A DNA stretch of 64,000 bases. Source: CAWFGW01 sp963815495 (lineage in GTDB: Bacteria > Bacteroidota > Bacteroidia > Cytophagales > JAAEPT01). The stretch covers positions 52,584 through 116,583 of the forward strand of contig CAWFGW010000003.1 of the NCBI GenBank assembly GCA_963815495.1. Direction: 5' to 3'. The first letter of the stretch is position 1; each line of letters starts with the position of its first letter. Both the position numbers and the translations under genes were made by a program. The notes under the pieces are model-generated. The model was not told the origin of the DNA. It saw only the letters and a program-made list of their open reading frames with translations, and did no database searches. Below, one piece after another: positions 1 through 8,474 of the stretch.

Positions 1-2787
1 TATACGTTAAAAAATGGCTTAAAAGTATATCTGTCTGTTTATAAAGACGAACCACGGATTCAAACCTATGTAGCTATTAAAGCGGGTAGCAAAAGTGATC
101 CTGCGACAGCGACTGGCTTGGCGCATTATTTAGAGCATATTTTATTCAAAGGGACTTCTAAAATAGGTTCATCAGATTGGGAGCACGAAAGCCAATTGCT
201 TACTGAAATTGAAACGTTATACGAATCGTACCGACAGACAAAAGATTCTACCAAGCGAACAGTTATCTATCATCAAATAGATAGTATCTCTGGTGTAGCT
301 GCCAAATACGCAATTGCTAACGAATATGATAAGCTGATGAGTAATGTAGGTGCTAGTGGTACCAATGCCTACACTTTCTTTGAACAAACAGTGTACATCA
401 ATGATATACCTGCCAATCAAATTAACAAATGGATAGAAATTGAAGCAGAACGATTTGGAGAAGTAGTACCACGGTTATTTCATACTGAGTTAGAAGCCGT
501 TTATGAAGAAAAGAATAGAGGTGTTGATTCTGACCGTAGAAAAGTTTGGGAATCGCTCTTAGAAGGGATTTTTCCGACACATCAATATGGAACACAAACC
601 ACAATCGGTACGGTGGAGCATTTACAAAATCCATCCATCACTGAAATCAAGAAATACTTCCACAAGTATTATGTACCAAATAATATGGCCATTTGTTTGA
701 GTGGTGATTTAGATCCTGCATCAACCATCAAAACTATTGATGAGTACTGGGGGCAAAAAGAAGCTCAACCAGTTGCTGATTTTGTGGTAGCAAAAGAAAA
801 GCCCATTCAGCAGCCCATAGTACGGGAAGTAGTAGGCCCTGATGCAGAAAATGTGACTTTGGGTTTCCGTTTTCCCGGTATGGCAAGTAAAGAAGCTTTA
901 ATGATGGAATTGGTGTCTATGATTCTATCCAATAGTCAAGCGGGGTTAATTGATTTGAACCTTAACCAACAACAGAAAGTGCTGGGTGCTTATTCTTATC
1001 CTTTACGATTGAAAGATTATTCAATTCAGATGTTGTCGGCTTCGCCTAAAACCGGACAAACTTTAGAAGAAGCACGCGATTTATTGTTAGGTCAACTGGA
1101 ATTAATCAAACAAGGAAAGTTTGATGATTGGTTGATACCTGCAATTGTCAACGATTACAAAAAATCACAAATGTTGGAGATGGAAAGTAACAAAGCCAGA
1201 GCGACTTCGTTTGTCAGTGCCTTCGTTGCAGATATACCTTGGGCTGAGGCAGTTGCTGAAATTGCTGAATTAGAAAAAATCACAAAACAAGAAGTGATTG
1301 ACTTCGCTAAAACGAACTACAAAGACAATTATGTTGTGGTTTATAAACGAACAGGTGTAGATACTACCATTGTACGGGTACCAAAACCGATAATTACACC
1401 AGTGGAGGTTAATCGTGAAAAGCAATCGCCATTTTATGTTCGATTGACCGAAGAAAAAGTAGATGAGATTAAACCTGTGTTTGTGGATTTTGAAAAAGAC
1501 ATGACCTTCAGCGAGTTCAAAGGATTACCTATTCATTACAAAGCAAATACAGAAAACACCCGGTTCAACCTGTATTACATCTTAGACATGGGGAGCCGTC
1601 ATAATAAGAAGTTGAGTTTAGCAGTCAGTTATCTTGATTATTTAGGAACTGATAAATATTCTGCCGAAGACTTAAAAAAAGAATTTTACAAATTGGGTTG
1701 TGAATATGGGGTAATGACTTCCGATGATCAAGTGTATGTGTCATTAAGTGGTTTGAACAAAAACTTTGACAAAGCACTGGAACTCTTTGAGAATTTCTTG
1801 ACCAACGTACAACCTAACAAAGAAGCCTACGAGGAAATGGTTGGACGAATCTTAAAATCCAGACAAGATGCTAAGTTGAATAAAGGAACAATTTTACAAA
1901 AGGCTATGCTTAACTATGTGATTTATGGAGAGAAGTCGCCATTTACAGATATACTTTCAGAGGAGGAACTCAAAGCCATCCAACCTCAGGAACTGGTAAA
2001 TAAAGCGAAGGATATCTTAAACTACCGACACCGCGTGTTGTATTATGGTCCTACTTCGGTCGAGGATTTGAAAAAGTCGTTAAAGAAATACCACAAGGTA
2101 CTAAAAGACTTAAAAGCATATCCTGAAAAAACGGTTTACCCAGAAAAACCACTTGAGGAAAACAAGGTTTATTTTGTGAACTATGACATGGTGCAGGCGG
2201 AACTGTTAATGATTTCACGATCGAAGCCCTATAGCGAAACATTAGACATTCAAGCCGATTTATTTAACGAATACTTTGGCGGCAGCATGGGCTCAATTGT
2301 CTTTCAAGAGCTAAGAGAATCCAAAGCGTTAGCTTACTCAGTGCGTGCACAATATAGCACAGCAAGCAAGCCCAACAAGTCCAACTATGTGGTTTCGTAT
2401 ATCGGCTCACAAGCGGATAAATTAAAACAAGCTGTAGACGGAATGATTGAACTACACCAAAATTTTAAAGCCTCAGATGTGGCCTTTGCCAATGCGAAAG
2501 ATGCTATTTTAAGTGGCATAGAAACTAACCGCACAACCAAAACAGCGGTATTGTTTGCTTATGAGGGGGCACAAGAGTTTAACCGCGATTATACTTTAAC
2601 CAAACCTTTATACGAGTACACGCAAAAAGCCTCTTTAAAAGATATTGAAGCTTTTCATCAAGCTTATTTCAAAGACCAAACACGGGTGTTTTTGGTAATT
2701 GGTTCGAAAGAACATGTAGACTTAGAAGCGTTGAAAGCCTATGGTGAAGTAGTGGAGTTAAGCTTGGAGGCGATTTTTGGGTATTGA
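1..2787 (+). CDS. M16 (insulinase/pitrilysin) family zinc metallopeptidase, N-terminus cut by window edge
   Basis: The frame is open from base 1, so the true start lies outside the window. The inverted zinc motif HxxEH is read as HYLEH at bases 124-138. The third ligand is probably the glutamate in ELEAVYEEKNR near base 490, about 120 residues on, further than usual because of a helical insert. The remaining 800 or so residues contain a second M16-like half without an HxxEH, as expected for the two-domain clam-shell members. Bacteroidota homologues are usually exported and degrade peptides in the periplasm; the signal peptide would be upstream and cannot be seen. A 170-base spacer with a repeat and a terminator separates it from pgl. 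Family call is firm; the substrate is unknown. Confidence 0.93.
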   Translation, partial: YTLKNGLKVYLSVYKDEPRIQTYVAIKAGSKSDPATATGLAHYLEHILFKGTSKIGSSDWEHESQLLTEIETLYESYRQTKDSTKRTVIYHQIDSISGVAAKYAIANEYDKLMSNVGASGTNAYTFFEQTVYINDIPANQINKWIEIEAERFGEVVPRLFHTELEAVYEEKNRGVDSDRRKVWESLLEGIFPTHQYGTQTTIGTVEHLQNPSITEIKKYFHKYYVPNNMAICLSGDLDPASTIKTIDEYWGQKEAQPVADFVVAKEKPIQQPIVREVVGPDAENVTLGFRFPGMASKEALMMELVSMILSNSQAGLIDLNLNQQQKVLGAYSYPLRLKDYSIQMLSASPKTGQTLEEARDLLLGQLELIKQGKFDDWLIPAIVNDYKKSQMLEMESNKARATSFVSAFVADIPWAEAVAEIAELEKITKQEVIDFAKTNYKDNYVVVYKRTGVDTTIVRVPKPIITPVEVNREKQSPFYVRLTEEKVDEIKPVFVDFEKDMTFSEFKGLPIHYKANTENTRFNLYYILDMGSRHNKKLSLAVSYLDYLGTDKYSAEDLKKEFYKLGCEYGVMTSDDQVYVSLSGLNKNFDKALELFENFLTNVQPNKEAYEEMVGRILKSRQDAKLNKGTILQKAMLNYVIYGEKSPFTDILSEEELKAIQPQELVNKAKDILNYRHRVLYYGPTSVEDLKKSLKKYHKVLKDLKAYPEKTVYPEKPLEENKVYFVNYDMVQAELLMISRSKPYSETLDIQADLFNEYFGGSMGSIVFQELRESKALAYSVRAQYSTASKPNKSNYVVSYIGSQADKLKQAVDGMIELHQNFKASDVAFANAKDAILSGIETNRTTKTAVLFAYEGAQEFNRDYTLTKPLYEYTQKASLKDIEAFHQAYFKDQTRVFLVIGSKEHVDLEALKAYGEVVELSLEAIFGY

Positions 2788-2828
2788 AGTTTAATCCCAT
2801 CAGAGTTTTCTGAAAAAGAATAACCTAC

Positions 2829-2902
2829 TCTGGTCTTAGCGTCTCGCTGAGACCTTTCAAGAGGATGACTTTTCTATTACTGTTTTAGTAATAGAATAAG
2901 GT
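2829..2902 (+). repeat. Dispersed palindromic repeat, copy 1
   Basis: The first 25 bases (2829-2853) are identical to 53032-53056. They contain the palindrome GTCTC-GCT-GAGAC. After a variable spacer comes a hairpin (arms TTCTATTAC and GTAATAGAA), then ATAAGGT, which also closes the other copy. It lies between the M16 peptidase and pgl. It resembles a small REP/MITE-like intergenic element; no transposase is nearby. Confidence 0.65.
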
Positions 2903-2957
2903 TTCTTGTTTTAAAGTAGCGGCCGTTATTCCACCAACTCAAGAAGGTTGTAGGTAC

Positions 2958-2992
2958 AAAAGTTGTTGGAAACTATTGTCAACAACTTTTTT
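2958..2992 (+). terminator. Intrinsic terminator after the M16 peptidase
   Basis: Perfect 11-bp stem (AAAAGTTGTTG at 2958-2968 with its complement at 2980-2990), an 11-base loop and a T run. It separates the M16 gene from pgl, which should therefore have its own promoter. Confidence 0.8.
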
Positions 2993-3021
2993 CATAAAAT
3001 GAATTTTAATCGAAAAAATTA

Positions 3022-3759
3022 ATGAATATGGGAGTAAATATATTTAATACGATCCATGAGTTAATTGAAGCAACGGCTTCCCATTTTATAGAGGTTGGAC
3101 AAGCGGCTATTGAGGAACGAGGGAAATTTAATGTGGTATTATCTGGGGGGCCAACCCCCAAATTACTATATAAAAAGCTCGCTTCATCTCCTTTTAAAAA
3201 TCAGTTAGAATGGGATAAAGTGTTTTTCTTTTTTGAAGATGAGCGTTATGTGCCCGCAGACCATTCGGAATACAATGGAAAAATGGTAGCAGAAGCATTG
3301 TTTAACCCCCTAAATGTTTTGACTTCAAATATATTCTTGGTAGATACCTCATTAACACCTCATCTTGCAGCAAAAGAATATGAAAATACCATTTTGCAAC
3401 ACTTTAATTGGGGTAAAATTGCGTTTGATTTAGTAATACTTGGATTAGGTGAAGACGCACATACGGCATCTCTTTTTCCCTATTCAACTATATTGGGTGA
3501 TATGACAAGTTCAATTCAAGAAGTTTATGCAAAAGAGAAAGAGGCCTTTAGAATCAGCATGACTGCCCCAATGATTAATGACGCCAGAAATCTAACTTTT
3601 TTAGTAGCAGGCGAAGAAACTTCAGATGCAGTGTATAATGTGTTAGAAGGGGAACGAAATCCTACGAAATACCCCTCACAACTTATACAGCCCATAAATG
3701 GAAACTTAAATTGGTATATCGATAGTGAAGCTGCCTCGAAGTTGAATAAAAAAGCTTAA
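3022..3759 (+). CDS. pgl: 6-phosphogluconolactonase
   Basis: Hydrolyses 6-phosphoglucono-1,5-lactone to 6-phosphogluconate in the oxidative pentose phosphate pathway, in the cytoplasm. The 245-residue length is normal for the short DevB/Pgl type. Family blocks are clear: the phosphate loop SGGPTPKLLY near residue 40, FEDERYVP near residue 70, and GLGEDAHTASLFP near residue 140. Two ATGs lie six bases apart (3022 and 3028) and either could start translation. The usual partners zwf and gnd are not adjacent. No clear -7 box is seen between the upstream terminator and the start. Confidence 0.95.
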   Translation: MNMGVNIFNTIHELIEATASHFIEVGQAAIEERGKFNVVLSGGPTPKLLYKKLASSPFKNQLEWDKVFFFFEDERYVPADHSEYNGKMVAEALFNPLNVLTSNIFLVDTSLTPHLAAKEYENTILQHFNWGKIAFDLVILGLGEDAHTASLFPYSTILGDMTSSIQEVYAKEKEAFRISMTAPMINDARNLTFLVAGEETSDAVYNVLEGERNPTKYPSQLIQPINGNLNWYIDSEAASKLNKKA

Positions 3760-3894
3760 TTAAGCGCATTGTTTAAGTTTTGCTGGTATAATGTGAGATT
3801 TTTAAATTTATAAAAAGTAATGACAGCGTACTTAGTAACGAAATCTGTTTTAGGACAACGGAAGTAGTAGAACGGTTGGATATACATATAAATA

Positions 3895-4134
3895 TTAAAG
3901 ATGACAGTACCGATCCAGTTGTTCAAAAGCTTTTCTGAGTTTTTCTCTGCGTTTAGTTTTAAAATCTGTAGTGTCATTAACTTCACTATCATGTTTGTTC
4001 TGAAGCTTTATATTTTTTTCTTTCTCAACTAGAGGAGGTTTTTTAACTGGAGATATGTTTTCTTTTGGATAAATGAATCCAAGAATTGAAGCAAATAAGA
4101 GTGTGACTAATATAATTTGTGGTAAATTTTTCAT
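3895..4134 (-). CDS. Small membrane-anchored or exported protein of unknown function
   Basis: 79 residues. Residues 4-22 form one hydrophobic segment (IILVTLLFASILGFIYP), followed by a charged tail rich in Lys, Glu and Asp. This could be a signal anchor or an uncleaved signal peptide. No family is recognised. It is the only plausible gene on its strand here and lies in the loose region between pgl and the thioesterase, tail to tail with pgl. An overlapping minus-strand frame at 3756-3992 looks like noise. The gene is plausible but not proven. Confidence 0.5.
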   Translation of the reverse strand: MKNLPQIILVTLLFASILGFIYPKENISPVKKPPLVEKEKNIKLQNKHDSEVNDTTDFKTKRREKLRKAFEQLDRYCHL

Positions 4135-4556
4135 GATCGTTTAAGAATCTATTATTTATTTATAAATGAATAATTGTGCCAATAAGCCAGAGGGCTATTT
4201 TAATAGAAAAAGACTATTTTTAATTAATAGCTGCGTATTTTAATACCCATTGAGGAATGTGGCTATTCCCCAGTTGGATAAGGAGTAAAAAGAAATTAAT
4301 ACGAGTGAGGTAAAGTAAAAAAGTATAGTTATTGGTTTTTCTTTTGGATAAACTTAGGATTTCACTTAATTGACACTATTCGACTCAATCAATTCTCCCT
4401 TTTCTTTTTTTAACCCAAAAGGAAATGCCTTAGGGGCTTCACCTATAGACTTAAATAGGGTATAAAATAACCCTAATAAAACAGGATAAACTATTTTAGC
4501 AATAATCGCCTGTATACTAAAAGTTAACCAGGTAGTTTTTTTCTTTTTTTCCTGAA
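4135..4556. other. Gap of about 420 bases; contains an open frame without a normal start codon
   Basis: Bases 4135-4365 show nothing recognisable. On the minus strand 4366-4557 is an open frame of 63 codons that lacks ATG, GTG or TTG near its beginning. It could start only at ATT 4557-4555, which overlaps the stop of the small lipoprotein as TAATT. The peptide looks protein-like: a basic start, a hydrophobic stretch (IIAKIVYPVLLGLFYTLF) and a charged end. It may be a rare-start gene or a decayed one. Confidence 0.35.
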
Positions 4557-4727
4557 TTAGCTAAAGAATTTATAGACTAAAACTCCAATGCCGATAAATA
4601 CGGCTAGTACTAGAAATATTCCAACACCCATTCCTGCTTTGAATATACCACCTATTAATTCACAGGAACTAAAAAGAGTGGTACAAATTATCAGGATAAT
4701 GTAATTAAGAAGGCTTGCCTGTTTCAT
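4557..4727 (-). CDS. Very small lipoprotein (56 aa) of the type often misnamed phosphatidate cytidylyltransferase
   Basis: Translation gives a lipoprotein signal with Cys22 in FSSC, then ELIGGIFKAGMGVGIFLVL and one hydrophobic helix to the C-terminus (VLVYKFFS). I recognise the pattern C-E-x-I-G-G-I-F-K-A-G-M from tiny Bacteroidota proteins often annotated as phosphatidate cytidylyltransferase, a name that 56 residues cannot justify. It is probably anchored by both a lipid and a helix. The function is unknown. The start at 4727 is the only ATG that gives the full signal peptide. Confidence 0.7.
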   Translation of the reverse strand: MKQASLLNYIILIICTTLFSSCELIGGIFKAGMGVGIFLVLAVFIGIGVLVYKFFS

Positions 4728-4984
4728 GATTTGGTATTTTATGTGGTTTAATAGTTAATACCATTAACCTCACCATTTTTATTCCAGTTTCGAAGGATGT
4801 CCATTTTTACTCCCAAATTGCCTTTAAAGCCTGTTTTGAAATATTATCAGTTTATCTGGAGGGGTATTCTTGTAAATAAAATTCCACAACTATAAGCCTA
4901 TTTAATAGCGTAATAGTTATATGCTCTTATACTCTATTTTTACCTCTTGAATTTTTTTACCTTTCCGAAAAACAATAATAAAAA

Positions 4985-5380
4985 ATGAATTTTCATACTA
5001 GAAAGTGGATTAAGCCCGAAGATCTCAACCCAAACGGCACTTTGTTCGGTGGTCGTTTGTTGGAATGGATAGATGAAGAGGCTGCCATCTATGCCGCGAT
5101 ACAACTGGATAATAATTTTGTTGTAACAAAGTTTATTTCAGAAATTAATTTTAGGAGTTCTGCCAAGCAAGGTGAAATTGTTGAGATAGGGATTCAAGCC
5201 ACACATTTTGGCAACACTTCTCTCACGATGAAATGCGAGGTGAGGAATAAAATTACTCGAAGACAAATAATTACAATTGATACTATTGTTATGGTTAATG
5301 TTGGTGACGATGGTTTGCCTGCCCCGCATGGAAAAACGTCCGTTCAGTATATTAAAGATAGGTTTGACGAAAAAGATTAA
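4985..5380 (+). CDS. Acyl-CoA thioesterase, hotdog fold (YciA/BACH type)
   Basis: Hydrolyses acyl-CoA to fatty acid and CoA in the cytoplasm. 131 residues, one hotdog domain. The N-terminal signature NPNGTLFGGRLLEWIDEEAA carries the conserved Asn, the Gly-Gly turn and the acidic residue at the start of the long helix that identify the YciA group. INFRSSAKQGEIVEIG and GNTSLTMKCEVRN are the matching strands. It stands alone: 257 bases of unexplained AT-rich sequence lie upstream and an unrelated gene 94 bases downstream. Chain-length preference cannot be read from sequence. Confidence 0.9.
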   Translation: MNFHTRKWIKPEDLNPNGTLFGGRLLEWIDEEAAIYAAIQLDNNFVVTKFISEINFRSSAKQGEIVEIGIQATHFGNTSLTMKCEVRNKITRRQIITIDTIVMVNVGDDGLPAPHGKTSVQYIKDRFDEKD

Positions 5381-5474
5381 GTCCTATTATTTTTTCTAAA
5401 ACGAAGATATGCTTCACTCCCGATGTCTAAAAATAATAACTTATATTAGAGAATAATTTATCAACAAAATAAAC

Positions 5475-6062
5475 ATGAATCCAGTACTCAACCAGAATCT
5501 TTTTTTTGTAAAAGAACATGTAGGCATGTTCAAAGCCGCTAACAATTTTGATATCTATGACCCACAAAGTCAACAGATGTTAATGACTTGCCGAGAAGAA
5601 AACCTAGGCTTTTTTACTAAAATGCTTCGTTTTACCGATTACAAGCGAATGACTCCATTCAATATTGAAATTAAAACGGTGACAGGGGAGAAAGTCTTAA
5701 CGATAAAGCGTGGTGTCTCCATCTTTTTATCTGATGTACAAGTATTTGACGAGAATGATCATAAGATAGGTCAGTTCAAACAGCGCTTCTTTTCTTTTGG
5801 TGGCAAATTCGATGTGCTAGATGCTGAAGGTAAAAAGATGTGTCAACTTAAGGGAAAATGGACTAGTTGGGATTTTAAATTTGTACATGAAAAAATAGAA
5901 TTTGCTCAGGTTACAAAACAATGGGCGGGATTAGGTAAAGAACTATTTACCACAGCAGATAACTACGTATTACAGATTGATGAAAAGGTACCCGAAAATA
6001 ATTCGCTACGCTTTTTAATTCTTGCGGCAGTTATGTGTATTGATATGGTTTTGAAAGAGTAA
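5475..6062 (+). CDS. LURP-one-related / scramblase-like protein
   Basis: 195 residues. The repeated beta-strand pattern (FDIYDPQSQQMLMTCRE, VFDENDHKIGQFKQRFF, FDVLDAEGKKMCQLKG) is that of the LURP-one/Tubby-like fold, shared with bacterial proteins labelled phospholipid scramblase-related. There is no N-terminal signal peptide; the last 20 residues (LRFLILAAVMCIDMVL) are hydrophobic and may touch the membrane. The biochemical role of the bacterial members is not established. It ends 10 bases before a strong bidirectional terminator. Confidence 0.75.
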   Translation: MNPVLNQNLFFVKEHVGMFKAANNFDIYDPQSQQMLMTCREENLGFFTKMLRFTDYKRMTPFNIEIKTVTGEKVLTIKRGVSIFLSDVQVFDENDHKIGQFKQRFFSFGGKFDVLDAEGKKMCQLKGKWTSWDFKFVHEKIEFAQVTKQWAGLGKELFTTADNYVLQIDEKVPENNSLRFLILAAVMCIDMVLKE

Positions 6063-6072
6063 AAAATTTAAT

Positions 6073-6103
6073 AACCAAATTCGGTAAAGCACCGAATTTG
6101 GTT
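6073..6103 (+). terminator. Bidirectional intrinsic terminator between convergent genes
   Basis: Perfect 13-bp stem (AACCAAATTCGGT at 6073-6085 with its complement at 6091-6103) and a five-base loop. It separates the LURP-one-like gene from the convergent small lipoprotein gene and can serve both. Confidence 0.88.
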
Positions 6104-6116
6104 TTATAGTCATTTT

Positions 6117-6347
6117 TTAATTTTCACCATCTACATTGATGTTAACATCATCACTTTCAACACCAACTTTTTTATCGTCAGCATCAACATTGATATTCAC
6201 ACCATTTTTTTTCTCAGGATCTTCGGTTTGATACTCTTGAGTTTGCGTTTGAGGTTCTACTGGAACACCTTCGGGTTTAGGGTCATTACAGCCAATTAAC
6301 GAAGCGATTAAAAATAGGGTGCAAGCAGATTTCATTATATTCTTCAT
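6117..6347 (-). CDS. Small lipoprotein with acidic repeat tail
   Basis: 76 residues. The signal peptide ends in a lipobox, LIGC with Cys20, followed by a Pro/Gln/Glu-rich linker and two copies of a short acidic motif (VNINVDADD and VNINVDGEN). The composition suggests an unstructured acidic tail on a lipidated anchor, possibly metal-binding, though that is inference. No family is recognised. The gene converges on the LURP-one-like gene and shares its terminator. Confidence 0.68.
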   Translation of the reverse strand: MKNIMKSACTLFLIASLIGCNDPKPEGVPVEPQTQTQEYQTEDPEKKNGVNINVDADDKKVGVESDDVNINVDGEN

Positions 6348-6605
6348 GGAAAATATGGTTTATGTTAATTTTGACTTATCACCATGAATAATAATGCCAA
6401 TAGCAAATGATGTGAATGAGGGCCTGAGAAAGGTTTAAAATTAATTAATGTGTGGATTAATATCCACATGTTTACCAGTGTATTTCCCCAACTGTTTTGA
6501 AAATCAATTTCGTTCAGGAAATGTTTGAGGAACTAACTTTTTTTGATTTCGGTTAATTGAATTGCTTGGGGTAATTATGAGGCAAAGCCATAACGACAAT
6601 CAAAA

Positions 6606-7220
6606 ATGAAAAACACTATAGAAACAGCTTTAGAGAAATCAATTTCATTTGATGAATATGTTGCCCTCTTCGATCAATTAGTGAAAGAAGGGAAAACAAC
6701 GGGTCCTAATCAATCTGAAGGATATATTAGTTTCACAAAGCTGAACTGGTCACGTTACAAAAGAGCCTTGAAACAAATTGAGTTGGATCAGGCTACGTTA
6801 CATGTATTGGCTGAAATTAAAGAGCCCTTAACTTTATTGATAATTACAGAAGTCTGGTGTGGCGATGCTTCCCAGGTTTTACCCGTTATTCAATTGATGG
6901 ATGAACTATCGGAGAAAATCACTTCAAAGCTGGTTTTGCGTGATGAACACGCAGCTTTAATGAATGCGTTTTTGACTAATGGTGGAAAAGCAATTCCTAA
7001 GGTTATAGTACTAGATGAAAACAATAAGGTATTAACCAGTTGGGGACCACGTCCTTCAGAGTTACAAAAACAAGTACTAGCCTATAAAACCGAAAATCCA
7101 ACTTCCACGGGAATGGATGTTTCAGGGTTAGTGCAAAAATGGTATAATGAAGACCGCGGTAAAATTACGCAACTTGAATTAGCTTCTTTACTTCAAAAAA
7201 ATATTCATTTAGAAGTATAA
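6606..7220 (+). CDS. Thioredoxin-like protein with one active-site cysteine
   Basis: 204 residues without a signal peptide, so cytoplasmic. The thioredoxin fold is recognised from LLIITEVWCGDASQVLPVI near residue 80 and from the cis-proline region GKAIPKVIVLD. Where classical thioredoxin has CxxC, this one reads CGDA, so only one cysteine remains. That is typical of the Bacteroidota/Bacillota thioredoxin-family group (Thioredoxin_9-like). It cannot work as a normal dithiol oxidoreductase and may use a monothiol mechanism or act in binding. It is followed by the promoter of the shikimate operon. Confidence 0.82.
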   Translation: MKNTIETALEKSISFDEYVALFDQLVKEGKTTGPNQSEGYISFTKLNWSRYKRALKQIELDQATLHVLAEIKEPLTLLIITEVWCGDASQVLPVIQLMDELSEKITSKLVLRDEHAALMNAFLTNGGKAIPKVIVLDENNKVLTSWGPRPSELQKQVLAYKTENPTSTGMDVSGLVQKWYNEDRGKITQLELASLLQKNIHLEV

Positions 7221-7333
7221 AAATGATTGGTAAGCTTGGTATTAAGACTAAGTGTAAGCACCTTATTTTGAATAATTAAGAATAGTTTCAATAAAAATCA
7301 TTATCTATTTATCCACATTCAGAAGTAAACTTG

Positions 7334-7356
7334 TATATTTGCGTCCCTTTTTGGGA
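7334..7356 (+). promoter_or_regulatory. Promoter -7 box and 5' hairpin of the shikimate operon
   Basis: TATATTTG at 7334-7341 matches the Bacteroidota -7 consensus TAnnTTTG. No clear -33 TTG is present. The expected start near 7345 falls at a small hairpin, TCCC-TTTTT-GGGA (7344-7356 including its edges), much like the one downstream of the rplM promoter. The first codon is at 7377. Confidence 0.55.
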
Positions 7357-7376
7357 ACGAGAACGAAAAAAAGAAC

Positions 7377-8474
7377 ATGACAGAATTAAACATCACACCA
7401 TTAGAAAGTTGGTCTGGGGTTAAAAATAGACCTCTAATCATCGCTGGTCCGTGTAGTGCGGAAACCGAAGAGCAAATTATGACTATAGCCACAGCGCTTA
7501 AAGATAAAGGTGTTGATTATATGAGAGCCGGAATCTGGAAGCCAAGAACTAGACCTGGTTCCTTTGAAGGGATTGAAGAAGAAGGCTTGAAGTGGTTGAG
7601 CCGTGTGAAAAAAGAATTAGGGATGAAAGTTGGTACTGAGGTAGCAAATCCTGAACACGTTGAGTTAGCCATGAAATATGGTATTGACTGTTTGTGGGTA
7701 GGTGCTCGTACTACAGTTAACCCCTTTGCTATGCAAGAATTAGCAGAGTCATTACAAGGCCTGGATGTACCTGTTTTGGTTAAAAATCCGATCAATCCCG
7801 ATGTCCAATTGTGGATTGGTGGTATCGAAAGAATTGCCAATGCTGGAATCACAAAATTAGCAGCAATACATAGAGGTGTGTCTACTTACGATAAAACGAA
7901 GTACAGAAACAAACCAATGTGGGAAATGGCGATTGAGTTGAAAAAAGCCATGCCGAATATTCCAATCATTAATGATCCATCACACATAGCAGGTCGAAGA
8001 GATTTGATTGAAGAGGTGTCACAAAAAGCCATGGATTTAGGGCTTGACGGTTTGATGATTGAAACACATAATGACCCAGATAAAGCCTGGTCAGATGCAA
8101 AACAACAAGTAACACCAAAAGTATTATTCCAAATACTGGGGAACTTAAAAATCAGAAACGTTTCGACAAGTAACGTGGCATTCAATACTTCGTTAGAAGA
8201 TTTAAGAGATCAGATCGATACGGCTGATAGAGAGATACTAGAAGCGTTGGCTAACAGAATGCGCATTGTAGAGCAAATCGGTGAATACAAAAGAGATAAT
8301 AATGTCACTACACTTCAAGTAGCACGTTGGGATTCATTGTTAAACGATAGAACTGAAAAAGGAAAAGCATTAAATCTTTTTCCAGAATTCGTACAAGATG
8401 TGTTCAAGCAAATTCACAAAGAATCTATTAGAGCACAAAGCCAGATAATGAATAATGATAAAATAGATGCATAA
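7377..8474 (+). CDS. Bifunctional 3-deoxy-7-phosphoheptulonate synthase / chorismate mutase (type II)
   Basis: Catalyses the first step of aromatic biosynthesis (phosphoenolpyruvate plus erythrose 4-phosphate) and also chorismate to prephenate. Residues 1-260 are the type I-beta DAHP synthase barrel, with GPCSAETEEQ, KPRTRPGSFEG and NDPSHIAGRRD. The C-terminal 95 residues are an AroQ-type chorismate mutase (LRDQIDTADREILEALANRM). Bacteroidota such as Prevotella carry the same fusion, where the mutase also relays prephenate inhibition to the synthase. The stop overlaps aroB by eight bases, so translation is coupled. All essential motifs are intact. Confidence 0.95.
   Translation: MTELNITPLESWSGVKNRPLIIAGPCSAETEEQIMTIATALKDKGVDYMRAGIWKPRTRPGSFEGIEEEGLKWLSRVKKELGMKVGTEVANPEHVELAMKYGIDCLWVGARTTVNPFAMQELAESLQGLDVPVLVKNPINPDVQLWIGGIERIANAGITKLAAIHRGVSTYDKTKYRNKPMWEMAIELKKAMPNIPIINDPSHIAGRRDLIEEVSQKAMDLGLDGLMIETHNDPDKAWSDAKQQVTPKVLFQILGNLKIRNVSTSNVAFNTSLEDLRDQIDTADREILEALANRMRIVEQIGEYKRDNNVTTLQVARWDSLLNDRTEKGKALNLFPEFVQDVFKQIHKESIRAQSQIMNNDKIDA

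Noticed and set aside
3756..3992. Minus-strand frame after pgl
   Set aside because: It overlaps the more plausible small exported protein and has no coherent motif or signal.
4379..4390. ATTCGACTCAAT, resembling a tRNA T-loop
   Set aside because: No acceptor stem, anticodon arm or D-arm can be paired around it.
6451..6468. Perfect inverted repeat TGTGGAT-TAAT-ATCCACA
   Set aside because: It could be an operator, but there is no regulator nearby and such short repeats are frequent in AT-rich gaps.
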